From Desmodesmus armatus (Eukaryota; Chlorophyta; Chlorophyceae; Sphaeropleales; Scenedesmaceae), in assembly GCA_007449985.2 (NCBI GenBank), contig VIIQ02000574.1, positions 1,116,001 through 1,180,000 on the forward strand: DNA of 64,000 nt, in the 5' to 3' direction. Below the pieces are notes generated by a model. It was not told the DNA's origin, ran no database searches, and worked only from the letters and a program-made list of their open reading frames with translations. Positions 11,950 to 24,731 of the stretch are shown one piece after another. The first letter of the stretch is position 1, and each line of letters opens with the position of its first letter. The position numbers were made by a program, and so were the translations under genes.

Positions 11950-13991
11950 ATGGGCAGTCCACAGCAGACACAAAGTGTGTTTGTAGAGTGCCAAGCCTCT
12001 GGGTGTGCGTCTGTTCTGCAGGTGAGGCGTCAGGTGAATTTTGCGGTTCGCGGGTGCGTCAGTTCAACTGACATGCAAGCGTCGGCGTTTGTGCTTGCTG
12101 CAGGTGGTGGTGCCGTCTACGCACAGGCAGGGGAAGGGAGAAGTCTTGGTGCGCTGTGGGAAGTGCCACAGGTGTGCTGCTGTTGGCTCTTGGACGGTTC
12201 AGTCAACTGTTGAGCAGACAGAGACAACAGCAACAGCTGCCCACTGAAACGCATCAAGGTTGTTCTGACAACTAGAACGGGTGGCAGCAGCAGTAATGCT
12301 CGATTGAAATGCTCAGCATCAGCATTATCCCAAAGAGCCGCTCACCTGCATTGCCTGCATGTGTGCGCCCAGGCTGTTGCGCGTCCAACTGCCGCCAGAA
12401 TTGTTGGAGCCCACCTCGCTGCTGCCTGACCTTGCTGCGCACGAGACTCAGCCATCCTTGGCACCTATGAGCAGGCCAGGGCAGCTGCAGCACCCGTCCC
12501 AGGTAAAGTCAAGCTGTTGCTATGAAGTCCCCCCCCATAAAAACACAGCTGGTGCAAAGACAGCCACTTGTGGCTTGATGCCTGACTTGCCAGCTCAGGG
12601 GGTGCTAGGCTTTGAGGGTAATCTGTTTGAAAACTGCCTAAACAGGGTCTGAGGGGTGGTGCATTGCGCCTGCATTCGCCAGGCCCATTTAGAGGTGATG
12701 ATCATCCTTGCATTGCACTGCCTGCATTAGCCACGGCGGCCATTCCCAGGGAGCCGCACATGTGCGCCAGCAAGAATGCAGCGCAGTGAGTTCAGGCAAG
12801 CTTGCTAACTGGAAACTTAAACCTCAAAAAATGCCACGTGTGCCTGCCAAGCTGCACTGCCCCTGCTGTGCCTTCCCCTCTGCCCCGCACCCACCCCCAG
12901 GCCTACTCACAAAGCCAGCAACAAGGCATGGCAGCAGGTGAGCCATGCCACCAATGCCAGCAGACTGAATCTCCACCATCATGGCGCTTATGCAGCAGCA
13001 AGATCATGGGCAGGGGATGCTTGGCAGCGACTATGCAATGTGCTGCTAACAAGCATGTTTCTTCAGGCCGAGCACCTTTCGTTTGCCCAATCAACTGCCA
13101 ACCCCTGTCAAGATGGCCCTGAGTCCGGAGCCCCTACGGCCCAGGCTTGTGCAAGAGTGGTGTGAAGGCTGGCCCAGTCCAGCATTGCCATCATGTTGAC
13201 TGGCGTCCCGGACCCTGATATACCTTGGCCCCTGCCTGCGTGGCCCCTGCTGTCTTGCTGCAGGGCCTTCAGTGTCTGGCCAGGGTGTGCGGCGGCGCCG
13301 GCCCCCCAGTGCCTACCATGACTGGATCAGCCAGGAGATGAAGCGCCTCAAGGCGTCACACCCAGGCCTGGACCACCAGGCGGCATTCAAGATCGCCGCA
13401 AGCAGTGAGTGACACGGTTACTGCCATGGCATGGCTCAGCCTGGCTGGACATCCCACCATGGAATACAGGGCTGTCAAGGATTGACCTGCCAGTGGTTTG
13501 CATGTGCATTGAATGTGCCATGTGATGCATTTGGAGCATCCGTTGTCAAGCAGTGCAGGCTGGCCGCGCATTTCACAGAGCATGCCGCATTGGCTGATTT
13601 CCTACATGATACGCATCCACCCCCATCAACTGCAAGAGGGGACATGCCATCAGGTGCCACCACATGCCATCGTGCCAATCGCTGCACCGTCACTGGCTAC
13701 ACTTTTACTGAGCAGTTTGGGCAACCCTTGCCGGCCCAGCAGCCCATGCCTTGCACGGCGCGCTACCACATGCTGTGACAACACTCAGCAGCTGCTGTGT
13801 GCAGGGGAACTCAGCATTGTGTTTCCTATGCTCAACCGCTCACAAGGCTGGAGCAATGCCGAGTTTTTTCAATCGTCACCACTCCCCCACCTTGTTACCT
13901 AGGTTGGGTGACGTCTGGGGCCAAGGCTGCCTCAGATCACGCAAAGCAGCAGCTGCAAACCGCAGACCACTTCCAGGACACCTTCACGCCT

Positions 13992-14023
<32 letters not shown>

Positions 14024-15800
14024 CCAGGCCGCCACCACCCCCCAGCCCCCCGGCAACATCAGGCCCGATCAGGGAGCTATGCAGCAGCAGTACCATGACA
14101 CCAACATCAGCAGCAGCCATGGTGGCAGTACCTTCCACATGCAGGCACAGGAGCTGCAGGGCGGGGGTGCAGCAGGCGTGCAGTACAGCAGCAGCATTGT
14201 TCAGCCTCCTCTTGGGGCTGGTGGGGCCAACCTGGCATCCCTCCTGATGCCCATCCCTCAGGGAGTCCCTGGAGCCCAGCTGGCTGTGCCAGCAGCACCA
14301 CCATCACACCAGCTGCAGGTGCAGCCTGATGAGGGGGGTTATGGTGGCGGGGTTGGTGATGGTGGCGGGGCTGGTGATGGTGGTGGTGGTGGTTCATTTG
14401 CCCAGCAGGCTGGCAGCAGCGCACCTCAGAGCAGTGCCATCCCTGGGCTGGCGGTTGCTGATGGCAGCCAACGGCAGGATGGTCGGTTTGAGCAGCAGGC
14501 AGGGCAAGCTTTTGAGGGAGGTCCGGCAGCAGCCGCAGAGGCCTGGCCTGCGATGGTTGGCGAAGCTTATGGCAGCGGCAGCGCTGCGATGGACTCCACG
14601 GCAGCAGGTGGGAATGGTGGGAGAAAGGCAGTGCTTACGGCATGCAAGGAGATGTTGACTGACATATGATGGCGCGATCAGTGAGGCAAGCTTCCTGCAT
14701 GTCGGGACAATCGCACTGCCCCCACAGTACACCTGTCTTGCACAAGACAAGTTGGTTTGCTCAGCTCAATGAATGCACACAGCTGGCTGTTAACTTCAGT
14801 AGGAAGAGTTCCCATGTTCAAGCGCTCACAGCTTATGGTAATGAGGCCCATGACTATCGCTGAACTGTGCTGTATTGCAGGGAGCCCAAGCACGCCTGCA
14901 GATGCCGGCCCACTCCAGCCCCACATGCCTCCACCTGCTGCACGCGACGCAAACAACAACAGTGAAGCAGCATGCCCCAGCCTTCAACCCACCCCTGCAC
15001 CCGCACCAGCAGCAGCAACCATTGCAGCTATTCCCCAGTCACAGCACACAGCGGGCACTCAGGAGGCTCCAGCCACACCCCCAGCCGCAGCAGCTGCCAG
15101 TGCAGATGGCACCCTGCCTACTGTTGTCAGCAGCAGTCAGGTCCAGCTGAACCGTGCACCCCTCACCCTGCAGGAAACCTGGGAGACCCTGTGCCAGCAG
15201 ACAGCCCCTCAACCACCTAACAAGGTACCACATGACGGGGTCCCTGAACAGCCAGGCGCAGTTGCTGAGGTCAGGGCAGCTACAGCCGTGCAGGGTGGTG
15301 ACTCGTGCCGCCCCAACATTCCACCCACCATACTCCCGCATGCCCAAATAACTGACGGCGCACATCAACAGCAGCAGCAGAACATGCAGCCGGTTGTACA
15401 CCTCACCACAGCACATCTCACGCCCCTGCAGCAAGCACCAGCGCAGCAGAAAACACCATTCTGCCTGGGTGCCGTACCCCCCTCTGGCCCAGCTGCTGGC
15501 AGTGGCAGCACCCGGGCTCTTGTGAGTGAGGGCAGCAGCCTGGCCAGCTGGCAGTCCAGCGGTGGGCTGGGCCCCCAGCCTGCAGGGGAGCAGAGTGTGG
15601 GCTACACTGCCTCACCAGACCCTGGCAGCAGCCAGAGTGGAGCTGCTGGCAGCAGTGTGCCTGCGGCCAGCATCCTGCGCCACAACTCAGCACCCATCAC
15701 CACCAGCCTGGGTGGGGTGGTGTGCTTGCCGCACAGCCGCGGCAAGACGCCTGGCTACTCCATCACCACTGCAGGGCCGACAAAGCCTGCCAGGGGCTGA
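11950..15800 (+). CDS. YABBY-domain transcription factor with long Gln-rich C-terminus
   Basis: Seven exons with agreeing phases: 11950-12021, 12104-12171, 12373-12502, 12901-12937, 13264-13404, 13903-14607, 14881-15800; 690 residues. The N-terminal zinc finger has Cys14 and Cys19 (C-x4-C, where plant YABBYs have C-x2-C) and Cys42/Cys45 in VRCGKCHRLLRV, matching plant VRCGHC..LLSV. The YABBY box at about 112-151 reads RRRRPPSAYHDWISQEMK then RLKASHPGLDHQAAFKIA and ends in a Trp, matching the HMG-like plant box (PSAYN.F...EI.R.K...P...H..AF..AA..W). The order finger then box is that of land-plant YABBYs. The remaining 540 residues are rich in Gln, Ala, Gly and Pro, as in activation domains. 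A Q10 tract is encoded by CAG repeats at about 13991-14020. A nuclear DNA-binding role is inferred from the family. Confidence 0.85.
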
Positions 15801-15861
15801 AGGGAGGCTGGTGCTGGGGTATGGAGAGCGTGTTTGCAGGAGTTGAAGTTGGGTGGCAGAG

Positions 15862-15866
15862 TGTAA
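15862..15866 (+). terminator. Candidate TGTAA polyadenylation signal, YABBY gene
   Basis: TGTAA, the usual chlorophyte poly(A) signal, lies 61 bases after the stop codon. Confidence 0.5.
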
Positions 15867-16217
15867 CAATATGAAAGCGTGCAACGGCCAAGTGGTACAA
15901 ATGTTGAGACGCCTTAGTGAAGCAGAGTGTCGATTGAGCTGCATGGACATGCCACAAGTAGTGGTTTGTGCCCCCCCCCCCACCCTGTCTCCCGGGGGGA
16001 GACTCCCCCCCCCCCCCCTTGCCAGCCCCCCACCATGGCAGTCAGCGTGTGCCGCGGCGCTTGGTCAGCGGGAGGGCCTTAATGAGTGCACAAACACCCT
16101 TCGAAAGTAACCTTCAGGGATATCATGACCATGCTTGGTGTCGTGTAAGTAACATCATTTGAAACTCTAACTGCTTGTGGTGCAACATAGCCAAACTACT
16201 ACAGCCACCACGAGCAC

Positions 16218-19048
16218 ATGTGCTTCGTTTCGAAGTCGTCGATTACACTGCTAACGATCAACCCCAGCCAGCAACCAGCCAGCAGGATGCGGTCATCCAT
16301 GATCTCTTCACAGCAGCAGAGAGCGGGCATGCAGAGGGCCGGCCAGCTCTCAAGGATGCGTCAGCACCTCAGCAGCCCACCAGTGGCAAGGACGAAGCCT
16401 GACAGCAGCCGGCCCCCACGTTACCTCATAGTCAGGAATACCTCCCAGCAGCAGGAGATTGGCAGGGTGTCCATCAAGGTACAGATACAGTGCCAGAGGA
16501 TCAGTCTAGCTGCGTGTACTGCTGCCAGGAAACGTTATGGCAGTGTTTAGAGGGCAGGGACCATGTGTGGCAGAGCAGCAGCTGCTGCATGCACAGGCCT
16601 TGACTTCCTAACTGCCAGCACGAACATGCTGCAGGTGGTCGGTGTCGGTGGTGGAGGTGGCAACGCCATCAACAGGATCATTGAGTCGGAAGTGCAGGTA
16701 AGCCCTGACAACCTTGGTGCAAATGTGTTCATGCTGCTGGGTCGCCTGTGTTGTTGGCCTGCTGTGCTGCTGGAGGGCTCAACGTTGAGCTGTTCACAGC
16801 CATGCAGCAGATCTGAAGCCACATGCTTATAAGGCTGCTGAGCTTCAGCCTCCTTGCTGCTGCTTTGTCCATGCAGGGCGAGATGTGGGTGATCAATACT
16901 GATGCCCAAGTGCTAGCAGGCCACCTGTGCAGCAACAAGATGCAGATCGGCCTGGAGTCCACACGCGGGCTGGGCTGTGGTGGCAACCCAGAGGTTGGCC
17001 GTGTGGCAGCAGAGGAGAGCACAGAGGGCCTCAATAAGGTACCAGACAAACGGCAACGGGCCTTGCTCAGAGTGTTTACAGCTGCACACTGACACAGCTA
17101 CATGAGGGTTCCCCAAGAAGGCCTGCTTTTCTGCAGTAGTCGGCTGATCTGCCACTCTTTTGCATGCAGCGGGCTGCCACACCCTTGCTTTGACTGCCAG
17201 CTGCTGTGTTTCGCCTGTTTCTGCAGATGGTGGCAGGAGCGGACCTATTGTTCGTGACAGCCGGCATGGGCGGTGGTACTGGCACAGGCGCTGCGCCTGT
17301 TGTGGCCAAGCTGGGCAAGGACCAAGGTGCGCCTCGAACATGCTGACCAAGCGCGTCCTTTTTTATGCATAAGAAGCAGCAGCAGCAGCATCCCCTGTGT
17401 GCCTGCTTGTGCGATGTGGTTGCGGGCCAACCTGTGCGTGTTGTCCCTTGGTGCCCTGGTGCTCATGCTGGCTGTTGTCACTGCTGGCTGCTGCTGCCGT
17501 TGCTGCTTGGTGTCATCTGCAGGCATCCTGACGGCTGCCATCGTGACCTACCCCTTCAGCTTTGAGGGCCGGCGGCGTGCGCAGCAGGCGATGAAGGGCA
17601 TCAGTGCTCTCAAGGAGTGCGTGGACTGCCTGATCATCATCCCCAACGACAAGCTGCTGGACGTCACAGACAGGAGCACCAGCCTCAACGATGCATTCCG
17701 CAAGGCAGACGATGTGCTGCGCCAGGGCGTGCAGGTGCGCGCCAGAGACACACGGTGATCTGTGTGGGGTGTTATGGTGGCTGCATATGAGGGCAGCAGG
17801 CAGTCAGGGCCCTGCAAGTCTGCAGCAATGCTGGCGTGTTGACAGTCAGCAGCTGCCTGCACTCGGTGTGAGCTGTGGGGTGTATGCAGCCTGGCGCACT
17901 GTCTGCATTCTTTGATGGTGGCTGCAGCGATGAAATCAAGCTGCGTCAAGGCTGTGCTGTATCGCGCCAGCAGGCGCTCTCCTTGCACCACAAGCTGTGG
18001 CAGGCGCTTGAGAGCAGAACCTTCGAGTGTGGCGTCTGTCTGTCTGTGCCTGTTGTGTTGCCACAGGGAATCTCTGACATGATCATGACCCCTGGCCAGG
18101 TCAACATCGACATGGCTGACATCCAGTCAGTCATGCGCAACGCGGGCACAGCCATGATGGGCACAGGCAGTGCCGCAGGCGCACCAGGCTCCGACCGTGC
18201 AGTGCAGGCAGCGAGGCAAGCAGTGCAGGCACCGCTGCTGTTGCAGAGCGTCTCTCATGCAACAGGTGGGGTGCAGCAGGTCGGGCGGCAAGCGGCATAC
18301 CTCGCTCAGTATCAACCTGCATGCAGCAGCATGTCATCATGACACTACATGATGGTAGTGTTCAACCAACAAAGCAGCACATATGGGTGCGCGTCCATGC
18401 AAGCGCGGCCAGCACTTTGTACGCTGTCACGATCGGTTGCGTCGTGCTCCGGGCTGACCACCTGCTCCTTGTGTGCATTGCGCTTGCCCTCCCTGCCACC
18501 CCAGGTATCCTGTACAACGTGACAGGTGGGCCTGACCTAACGTTGCATGAGGTGATGCAGGTCGGTGAGGTGATCAACGAGCTGGCAGACAACTCAGCCC
18601 AGTGCATCTTTGGCACTGTTGAGGACCCCAAGTGAGTGCGCCAGCAAAGAACGGCCGCAAGCAGCAATGCATCTTGCTACGCATGCCTATGTGTCTGCGC
18701 CCCAGCTCCAAGTGTTTGCGCCTGCAGCTTAGCTGCAACATGCAGAAATGGCTGACGGTGCAACTGCGAGCATGATATTTTTCCTGGCTGTCACCAGCAG
18801 ACCTTGCCGAGGCGGAGCCCGCCGCGCCTGTGTACAGCATAGGCAGCACCTTTAGCAGGACGGCAGCCCCACAGAGCGCTGGCGCTCCTGTTGCTGTGTG
18901 GTGGTGCTGCAGGTACTCTGGTGAGGTGCATGTGACGTTGATCGCCACAGGCTTTCCCGACAACTTTGAGGAGAACCTGCTCACCATGACAATGGGCAAG
19001 GGTGCACGCCAGGCGGGCAGCAAGCAGCAGCAGGAGGCACTGCAGTGA
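16218..19048 (+). CDS. FTSZ1: Plastid division protein FtsZ (FtsZ1-like)
   Basis: Tubulin-like GTPase that forms the ring for chloroplast division. Eight exons, all phases consistent: 16218-16478, 16635-16697, 16877-17038, 17227-17326, 17523-17734, 18067-18265, 18505-18631, 18913-19048; 419 residues. Residues 1-80 are Ser/Arg/Gln-rich and suit a chloroplast transit peptide. The core has [28 protein letters not shown], the GTP-binding loop GGGTGTG (177-183), [12 protein letters not shown] and a T7 loop VNIDMAD with the catalytic Asp residues (281, 284). YNVTGG and [12 protein letters not shown] are closer to FtsZ1 than FtsZ2, and the C-terminal peptide of FtsZ2 is not seen. Introns at 15801-16217 side and downstream show nothing else. 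Type 1 versus 2 should be settled by a tree. Confidence 0.93.
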
Positions 19049-19665
19049 GGCTGCCAGCTAGCAAGCTTGGTCCAGCAGTTGCATCTAGGCCAGAGTTTCA
19101 AGCAGGACCCTGGCTGGTTTAGTGAGTCTAGTTTGTCTGCGCTGCTTTATTTGATACTCTCCTGCTATGACAATGGGCTGGGGTTTCGGCTGCCCTGCTG
19201 TGTTCATGGCGATGACTGTGCAGCAGCAGCAGCCGGTCTGTGCAGTGTCACAGTGTTTTCAGTGCTTGTGTGGGGGATGATTCGTCTTTGTGCTCACAAG
19301 GGCTTTGCACTGTCAGTGCTTCTTGTTACTGTACAATTCACATGTCTTGTGCAAGGGTGATGGTTTGGTCGTCAGGAAAGACGACGTCCAGCAGCTGCTG
19401 CTTGTGGGCCCCGCTGCAAAGCGAGACTGCCCTGTTGTAAGAGGAACACCCTAGTGATCATACATGCCCAAAGACAGCTGGGCAGCATGCCACTGCAAAC
19501 ACTGCCTACGACAGCTTGTACAAGCAGTTGCACAGGTGCCTCTCATAAAGTCCATCACACCCAACTTGTAGCCCTCTTGCTCAAAACCATTCAGGAGCCT
19601 CCACCTGCACGTAACACAGTGCCACCAACACTTCAATACTCTGCTTGGCACGTGTGCTGCCCTCA
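19049..19665. other. Convergent 3' region, FtsZ and dymeclin
   Basis: Holds the 3' flanks of two genes that point at each other. A TGTAA at 19436-19440 could be the FtsZ poly(A) signal. No coding sequence is recognised. Confidence 0.5.
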
Positions 19666-22600
19666 TCAGACGTTCAGCTCCCCCGAGTGGTAGGCGTCTT
19701 CAGACCAGCGCTGCTCCAGGCCGCCGTCCATGGACACGTCCACGCCTGACAGCTGTGTCAGCAGCGCAACAGCGCCCAGGTTCCAGTTCATCAGCCTGTG
19801 GCCCGTTGCAGTCACTGCCAGCGACCAGCAGTAGGGCACAAAGAACTCCTCTGGGGCTGCCTCCTCCTCGTACACAAACCGCATCTCAGGCAGGTGCCTG
19901 AGCTTGTCACTGCGCCAGCTCTGCAGACACAACAACAAACCACACAGACAACTTCAGCTCGACAAAACCACAGCGCTGCACCTGCTGGCAGATCACCATG
20001 CGTGGCACACTATCATACCAGTGACTATACAGGCGTGTCGCCAGCCAAGAAGCAGGAACAGGATGAGTGCTGCTGCAGCCAGCTGGACTCCATTGTCAAG
20101 GTGTATGAGCACGCCGCCATGTGTGCCTACCTGTGCAAACGTCTGCACCAGCTCGAGCACCCGGTTGACGTTCCAGCTGGCTGTGTCCTCAGGCGCTGCA
20201 GCTGAGTTGCCCTTCATGGAGTCCAGCCGGCTGTTGAAGAAGTTTATCACCACCTGCGCATAAAAACAGCAGGCGGCACACACTGTTACGCCACTGCCGA
20301 TCCTGAAGACGCAGCGTGCTGCAGCTGCCAAGCCACCAGCAACAGAAGCTGAGGGACCCCTACCATCCATCCTTTCTGTACTCAGCAGTGTTGGGTTGTG
20401 CTGGTGTGACAGTGGCTGCACGCCACACCATCCCGCAGCACTGTACGGGACGTGCATGCCTGCTGCGTGTCTGCTTCGTGTCTCACCTGCAGGTTGTCGA
20501 TGAGCTCAGAGAAGCCTGCATGTGGCCGCAGCTGCTCAAACACTTCCTGCTTGTGCAGCAGGGCGTATACCAGCTCAGGGTTGCGGCCCAGGTTGAGGCT
20601 GAGGATGCAGTTGATCACCTCCAACAGGATGCGCATGAAGTCGCCCAGCACCTGCACCGACACGCAACAGGCACAGCCAGGGCAGCGCCACAACATTACG
20701 CAAAGGGGCTGCAGGAGAAGGAGAACTCAAGGCGCCACTTAGGGTTGAGTACTCCATGCCAGTCAAGCTTGCTTGCAGACGGCACAACCAAACCCCAGCT
20801 TGCTAAGATGCCAGCACGACACCTCAGCAGGCAATTTCATGCAGTTCACCAGCACCAGCACCACCTGCAGCACTGCATGCCTGATCTGCGCCAGTACCTG
20901 CAGGTAGCGATGCTACAAAGCCGTCAACACACCTGCACGTCTGTTGAGGGCGGCTGCACGGCCACCTCTGCTGCCTTGGTGAGCTTGAGCCAGCGCCGGG
21001 CCATGGCTGAGGTGAGACCCACCAGGCGCTGAGCAGCATGGCTGTGCAGGCCAGACACCTGATCCGGCAGCAATAAGACAAGACACATCATATGCAGCGC
21101 ACCAGTAGCATAGCCATTAATAACAGCACTGACTGATTGACAGACACACTGGGACAGATTGGAAGCTTGATGTAACCTGCCCTGTTGAGGCCACGCCAAG
21201 GCTGCCTCACATGCAACCCCTCGAAGCAGCCCCTGCCCTGCAGTTGCCAGCTGTATGCGCAGGTTGTATCAAGCTGAGCGCCCTGGCTAGGTTGCTGATC
21301 ACCACTGGTGCTTGACACAGGCCAGTCCCCTGCAGGACTCACCTGTGGTGCAAGGTTGGCCAGGGCTGCCAGGGCATTGGTGGGCAGATACAGGTCCTGC
21401 ATCTGGCCCACGTTCCTGTGCGCCGTCCTGCAAGGCGACAAAAGCGCCAACCGGCAGATAGAACCGCAATATTGCCACACAACACAAGGGCATGCACCTT
21501 TATGAGCTACCCACCCCAGCACTACTCATTTGGCCATGCAGCGAAGAGCAGCTCCCCCAGCAAAGCAACCTGATGCCACCAGAGTGGCTTGCACAAACTG
21601 CCTACAGACAATCTGTACAGCGTGCCGGATCAATCAGAGGGGCACTCACCTCAGCAGCACCACGTACACAAGGCTGCCCAGGCTGACCTTGGTGAGCAGG
21701 CGCTCCCTGTACCATGCCACAGCGCCTGGCAGGTGCACCTTGTGGATGTTGTGGCTGAAGGAGGTGTCCTGGCTCAGGATCAGCACGATGATCTACACAA
21801 CACCATACACAGCGGGCAGCACGTGTAAGCAGTGCTATGGTCCGGAGACGAGGTTGGGGGGCGCAAGGCAAGCCACAGCCCCAGACCCAGTGCAGATTGG
21901 GCCGACATTCACAGCAAGGGACCAAGCAAGCTGCTGACTGCCGTCGCCTGCTTTACAACCATCCTATGTGCATGCGGGCGCAGTATTGTGGGTACAAGGC
22001 TCAGCTGTTTCGTGTGTGCCCGCTCTACTGCACCTCACCTGCAGCATGTAGAGGTGGTTTGCGCGTGCCTTGTCCGCCTGGTACAGCTGCTGCAGCACCG
22101 GCAGCAGCAGTGTTTCAGGGTCGCTGCGCACCAGCACATATTCCTGAAAGCTCCTGCTGCCGTGCAGCAGTGTATACAGCAGCAAGGTGGACCCCTCACT
22201 CTGTGGCCCTGTAGTGCAACAGTAAAACACAGCACCACAGCAAGCAATGTAACTGCCAAAAGTTTGTCAGGGTTTGCGGCAGGCTGTCCATAATGAAACA
22301 AGAAGCTTTACCCTTGGGAACTACATAAACCCCACTTTGCGCTGGCTGTGTGCATTGTGGCAGTACAACCAACACCCTCAGCCTCTCAGGACTCTCAGCC
22401 AGCCAGTACAACCAACACCCTCAGCCTCTCAGGACTCTCAGCCAGCCAGCTGCTGCTGGCAGGCATGCCTGCTGCCATGGCTGCTCTGCAGGACTGCTGC
22501 TGCTGCTGCACGCACCATGCGCAAAGAAGTCGTACAGCCGGGCAAAGCTTGCTGTTGGGTTGGTGCTGCTGGCAGGAGTCACCAGGCCCCGTCCGCCCTC

Positions 22601-24257
22601 TGCGTCTGATGTGCCCGGCACATCCTGCAAGCTGCGCAGCCCTTCCCTGACACCATTAGGCAGCTGTGCATGGTGTGCTGGGTAGTGCGCGAGCACCAGC
22701 AGCAGCGACAGCGCCAAGTCACTCAGGGGGCTGGGGGCTGCGTTGTTGTGCGGGCCACTGCTGCTGCTGGTGCTGTGCCGCACGATGTATTGGTAAGTGC
22801 GCAGGGGTATCCAGAACACAGTAGCTGCAGGTGGGAAGCGGTTGCAGCAATGATACACACAAAATGTGCGTCAGGCAGTGAATCGGACAAGACTGCCAGT
22901 TGTAGCACACAGCGCTCGCATTGAGGCCCAAGCGCACAAAAACTCTCTGGCCTGGGCGCATCAGCGGCGCTATCTGCAGTGCCACACCAAGCATTTTGGA
23001 CCAACAATACCACACCTCAACCAAAGAAGGCACCTCATACTACGGGATCCCCAAAGAAACCCCTGGCGTCAACGTACCTGCTGCAGTTCGCACCAAGCGC
23101 ATCACGCCTGTGCTGCCCTCTGCAGGCGGCACATACAGCTGCAGCTGCGCCGGCTGCTGTGGCCGCGTGACTATGAGCTGCAGCAGTGCTGTCACAAGCG
23201 CTGCTGCTGACTGCTGCTGCCCCATGAGGCCCTCCAGCAGCGGGTGGCTGCCTAAGGGTGCTGCGGTCTGCTGCGTGTAGAGCTGTGTGGATGCACACAC
23301 CAGCAACAGCAGGACGGCCTCCAGCAGCACAAGATAAGCCATTGAGTCACTGCGGCGTCACACGTGCGATAAGCAAACCGTGTCAGTGTGGGCTGAGCAT
23401 GCGACATGACCAGCGCAACGCACGGGGCCTGCGACACCAATTTGGTGTTTGCAGCAGTGCTGCAGGCAAGCTGCTTCACAACATGCAGTCTCCTGAACCT
23501 GCATGTTGGTGCTGCTGCACACACCCGCTGCTGGCGGTTGATGGTAGCAGCTACGCACCTTGGCTGCAAGTTGCAGACCAGCAGCACCAGCCTGTTGATG
23601 AAAAGCGGCAGCAAGGACGGCTGGCCTGCGGCACAACAAAAGCAGCAAATGTGACTTTGGATGCCGGCACCAAAGCCCCGGCGCCAGAGTGCATGATACC
23701 TTGACCAAGCCTTGTGAGCAATGCTTCTTGCTACTGCTGGCCCTGGCATGCTACACCTACGGCTGCTCTGGGGTCACCACAAATCCCCTCAGAACCAGCC
23801 CAGGAACCTAAACATCCTGCCTGCCTGCGGAGCGAGCAAGTGACAACCACTAACCTTGGACAGCAGCCGGCAGGCCGTTTGCTGTCTCAAAGGCCATGGT
23901 GAGGGTGCTGGGGCTGCCTGTCTCGACCATGTACTTGATCAGCACAGATACGATGTGCAGTGCATTCGCAACAGCCAACGAGGGCTTGCCGCCCTGTGCT
24001 GCGCTGACAAGATCCAGAGTGTGCAGCACCAGGCGCTGGAAGTTGTGGGTGATAGGGTTGTGTACCATCAGCTGCCTGCAGTGCGGAATCATTGCCTCCT
24101 CCACGCTTTCTGGGCTTTCCGAAGCCAGGGGCATTGGCAGCTGCAGCAGCTGATGCCAGAAGGCATCCTCAAAGCTGATGGGTTCTGCTCCGGCAAGCTT
24201 GTCAAGAAGCTGCTCATGAGAAATCACAGCAGACTGGGAGGACTGGCTGGCCCCCAT
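19666..24257 (-). CDS. DYM: Dymeclin
   Basis: Peripheral Golgi protein of the dymeclin family, involved in Golgi organisation and secretion. Eleven exons with matching phases: 24257-23855, 23625-23559, 23349-23078, 22824-22516, 22208-22039, 21792-21650, 21427-21343, 21058-20933, 20651-20487, 20253-20131, 19920-19666; 705 residues, close to the plant family length, no frameshift. The start MGASQSSQ has a Gly2 suited to N-myristoylation, as in other dymeclins. Family blocks include [109 protein letters not shown] and the C-terminal [20 protein letters not shown]. The large introns hold a 43-bp tandem repeat but no other gene. Confidence 0.95.
22361..22446. repeat. 43-bp perfect tandem duplication in a dymeclin intron
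   Basis: Two adjacent copies beginning CAGTACAACCAACACCCTC (22361-22403 and 22404-22446), inside the intron between exons 4 and 5. Confidence 0.9.
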
Positions 24258-24731
24258 GGAATTCGTGAAAGCTGTTGGGCTGTCGGCGCTGGGACCCCTG
24301 TGTTCACTGCCCTTGAGCAGCTAGCATACTGTGTGTGTCATCATAGAGGGTATGAGCAGAAGTTTAACTGAGCATTGAGGTGTTTTGACATTTGGCTGAC
24401 AGGCATCACCCTGCATGGAGGTGGAAGCTGGGTGAGGTGTGCACAGATCTCAGTTGTTCCACGTTGCACAACGCTGATCAGCGCATGCGTCAACTTGCTG
24501 TCAGGAAAACGTTACTGCAGAAAGGTCGTGGGGGGCTGGAACTCACTTGATGCCTCTCGATCAAGCGGTTTTGGTTTTCAAGCACATGTGACAGCTCAGT
24601 GGATGAGGCAGTGCCTGGCACTGTCATGGCATTGAACGAAGTCAGATACCAAATGAACTTGCCGTTTCAGTACTTGAACGTCACATAGCATCTCAAAGCC
24701 TTGCACCCTAGCCCAGCATCGTGCAGTCATC
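24258..24731. promoter_or_regulatory. Divergent promoter region, dymeclin and TEX9
   Basis: 474 bp between opposed start codons; both promoters are expected here. No sharp core motif is visible. Confidence 0.45.
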
